NCBI GenBank assembly: GCA_016844545.1 | Contig: JAENJC010000067.1 | Coordinates: 1 to 7,670, forward strand | DNA from: Deltaproteobacteria bacterium | GTDB taxonomy: Bacteria; Desulfobacterota; JAENJC01 | Direction of reading: 5' to 3' | DNA length: 7,670 bases | In this document: positions 6,745 through 7,670 of the stretch, piece after piece | Layout of the letters: every line of letters begins with the position of its first letter | Position numbering within the stretch: the stretch's first letter is position 1 | The notes under the pieces: model-generated | The model's input: the letters and a program-made list of their open reading frames with translations, nothing else | Told to the model about the DNA's origin: nothing | Database searches by the model: none | Translations under genes and position numbers: made by a program

Positions 6745-6770
6745 ATAATAGTTAGCATACTAACTATTAT
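6745..6770. promoter_or_regulatory. Perfect 11-bp inverted repeat, probable MarR operator
   Basis: ATAATAGTTAG and CTAACTATTAT are exact reverse complements separated by CATA. The core TTAG-N4-CTAA and overall size fit the operators of MarR dimers. It covers most of the -10 hexamer, the expected transcription start and the upstream candidate ATG of marR, so binding would block the promoter. The pairing is seen directly; the binding protein is inferred from adjacency. Confidence 0.75.
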
Positions 6771-6793
6771 ATGTCAACATTTCGGTGTGGCAA
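6766..6793 (-). promoter_or_regulatory. Sigma70-like promoter of the marR-efflux operon
   Basis: On the minus strand TTGCCA (6793-6788) and TATAAT (6771-6766) are separated by 16 bases. The -10 is perfect and the -35 matches at five of six positions. Transcription should start near 6758-6760, at or next to the upstream ATG of marR. A second -35-like TTGACA (6778-6773) lies within this spacer but has no good -10 downstream of it. Confidence 0.7.
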
Positions 6794-6816
6794 TTCGTTC
6801 GTGGTGATAGAAACAC

Positions 6817-6845
6817 TTGACTCTTTCATTTTTACACTGTATAAT
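6817..6845 (+). promoter_or_regulatory. Near-consensus sigma70 promoter reading rightwards toward typA
   Basis: TTGACT (6817-6822) and TATAAT (6840-6845) are separated by exactly 17 bases, a one-mismatch consensus promoter. Transcription should begin around 6851-6853. It is divergent from the marR promoter, with the two -35 elements about 23 bases apart. The next gene in this direction is typA, 227 bases after the predicted start, with a hairpin in between. Confidence 0.65.
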
Positions 6846-6854
6846 TTAATGTTT

Positions 6855-6879
6855 AAAAGGCCGACAATTCGGCCTTTTT
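6855..6879 (+). terminator. Terminator-like hairpin directly behind the rightward promoter
   Basis: AAAAGGCCGA and TCGGCCTTTT form a perfect 10-bp stem around CAAT and run into a T-tract (TTTTT CC TTT). On the plus strand this has the look of an intrinsic terminator; on the minus strand the U-tract is shorter. It begins only two to four bases after the predicted start of the rightward transcript. It may therefore be an early attenuator, a 5'-protective stem of the typA mRNA, the end of a short RNA begun further upstream, or a stop for transcription arriving from elsewhere. The structure is certain; the role is not. Confidence 0.6.
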
Positions 6880-6988
6880 CCTTTAGACTCAGATAGCCAT
6901 TGATTATCTATGATTAATACTATTTTTATCAGTACTCATCATAACTTTTCTGAGTAAATCAGTGTCAATAAAGGTTTTGAGGATTTAT

Positions 6989-7039
6989 ACCAAGTTGCTT
7001 TCAAACACAAATTTATCTGTTATTGAAAGCTTACTTGGT
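6989..7039 (+). promoter_or_regulatory. Long imperfect inverted repeat in the typA leader
   Basis: ACCAAGT (6989-6995) pairs with ACTTGGT (7033-7039) and GCTTTCAA (6997-7004) pairs with TTGAAAGC (7023-7030), with a small internal loop (one base against two) and an 18-base apical loop. That is 15 base pairs in two blocks, ending 40 bases before the typA ATG. In RNA it would be a stable leader hairpin just upstream of the ribosome binding site; as DNA it could be a regulator site or the remnant of a small mobile element. No known riboswitch or leader class was recognised. Further upstream, ACTCAGA (6887-6893) and TCTGAGT (6949-6955) are also complementary, and nothing else was seen in 6880-7064. 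Confidence 0.5.
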
Positions 7040-7079
7040 GCTTGTACCCGGAAGTATTAATACAAAAGGAGAACAAAGA

Positions 7080-7670
7080 ATGCAGTTACGTAAGGACATC
7101 AGAAACATCGCCATAATCGCCCATGTTGACCATGGCAAAACCACCCTGGTTGACGGTATGCTTAGGCAGAGCGGAATATTCAGGGCAAACGAGGCAGTTA
7201 CTGAAAGGGTAATGGACTCCAACGACCTGGAAAAGGAGAGAGGGATTACGATCCTTGCCAAGAACACATCCATCCGCTACAAGGATATAAAGATAAATAT
7301 CGTTGATACCCCCGGACATGCCGACTTTGGCGGAGAGGTGGAGAGGATATTAAAGATGGTGGACGGCGTGCTCCTTCTGGTAGATGCCTTTGAAGGTCCT
7401 ATGCCTCAGACCAAGTTTGTCTTAAGAAAATCTCTTAACCTTGGACTGAAACCTATTGTGGTTATCAACAAAATAGATAGACCCGATTCGAGACCAGAGG
7501 ATGTGGTAGACATGGTCTTCGATCTGTTCGTTGAACTGAATGCAAGCGATGACCAGTTGGATTTCCCGATCGTTTATGCATCGGCAAAACAGGGGATAGC
7601 CAAGATACACCTTGAAGACGAGTCCATAAACCTGGAACCTCTATTTGATTCAATTGTAAAATCTATCCCT
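7080..7670 (+). CDS. typA: TypA/BipA ribosome-associated GTPase (N-terminal part; 3' end outside window)
   Basis: The first 197 residues are present and the frame is open at the window edge; whole family members are around 600 residues. TypA/BipA is an EF-G-like translational GTPase that binds the ribosome and is linked to 50S assembly, stress and cold adaptation. All GTPase motifs are visible: G1 AHVDHGKTT (14-22), G2 with ERGIT (53-57), G3 DTPGH (76-80), G4 NKID (130-133) and G5 SAK (168-170). The segment DAFEGPMPQTKFVLRKSL (102-119) favours TypA over EF-G or LepA. ATG 7080-7082 is preceded by AAAGGAG (7065-7071) at eight-base spacing. It is transcribed away from the efflux operon, probably from the promoter at 6817-6845 or a weaker one nearer the gene (TTGCTT 6995-7000, 17 bases, TGTTAT), and has no evident functional link to the pump. 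Confidence 0.95.
   Translation, partial: MQLRKDIRNIAIIAHVDHGKTTLVDGMLRQSGIFRANEAVTERVMDSNDLEKERGITILAKNTSIRYKDIKINIVDTPGHADFGGEVERILKMVDGVLLLVDAFEGPMPQTKFVLRKSLNLGLKPIVVINKIDRPDSRPEDVVDMVFDLFVELNASDDQLDFPIVYASAKQGIAKIHLEDESINLEPLFDSIVKSIP

Noticed and set aside
6849..6896. A 15-codon leader-peptide frame beginning at ATG 6849
   Set aside because: It begins ahead of the predicted transcript start, has no Shine-Dalgarno, and its codons simply run through the terminator-like hairpin.
7031..7653. Several minus-strand open frames at the right end
   Set aside because: They are antisense to the strongly conserved GTPase motifs of typA and have no independent support.
1..7670. CRISPR array, tRNA/rRNA genes, transposase or phage genes, toxin-antitoxin pairs
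   Set aside because: No regularly spaced direct repeats, cloverleaf-like segments or recognisable proteins of these classes were seen on either strand.

Overview
The window looks like chromosomal DNA of a diderm (Gram-negative-type) bacterium of moderate GC content. It encodes an outer-membrane factor, an RND pump, periplasmic proteins with signal peptides, an Nfu-type Fe-S protein and the GTPase TypA/BipA. I cannot name the lineage from sequence alone. The palindromic spacer at 476-532 resembles dispersed elements I associate with Nitrospirota and deltaproteobacterial genomes, but that is a weak clue.

Layout. Positions 1-6758 are transcribed leftwards (minus strand) and 7080-7670 rightwards (plus strand), with a divergent intergenic region between them. 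Reading the minus strand in transcription order: a MarR-family repressor (6282-6740), a periplasmic membrane-fusion protein (5210-6289), and a 1449-codon open frame (864-5213) that joins a complete HAE1-type RND inner-membrane pump to a complete TolC-type outer-membrane factor. These are followed by a 77-residue NifU-like Fe-S protein (542-775) and a cysteine-rich Spy/CpxP-like periplasmic protein whose 3' end leaves the window (1-461). On the plus strand the N-terminal GTPase domain of TypA/BipA (7080-7670) leaves the window.

How the genes work together. marR, the adaptor, the pump and the outer-membrane channel form a self-contained tripartite efflux operon. marR and the adaptor overlap by 8 bases and the adaptor and pump overlap by 4 (ATGA). 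The pump and channel have no stop codon between them at all. A near-perfect palindrome at 6745-6770 covers the -10 hexamer of the marR promoter, so the operon is probably autorepressed by MarR and released by a ligand that the pump exports. The adaptor carries the R-x3-L-x6-S tip motif used to dock on TolC-type channels.

The most interesting point is the RND-TolC junction. The open frame is continuous, yet the TolC half keeps its own Shine-Dalgarno sequence, ATG and cleavable-looking signal peptide at 2163-2183 and just downstream. The locus may make a fused polyprotein, a separate TolC by internal initiation, or both. A single-base change at a TGG codon (2181-2183) would separate the two genes, so recent stop-codon loss and base-calling error are the main alternatives.

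The region between marR and typA (6741-7079) holds divergent sigma70-like promoters, a terminator-like hairpin placed directly behind the rightward promoter, and a long imperfect inverted repeat just ahead of typA.
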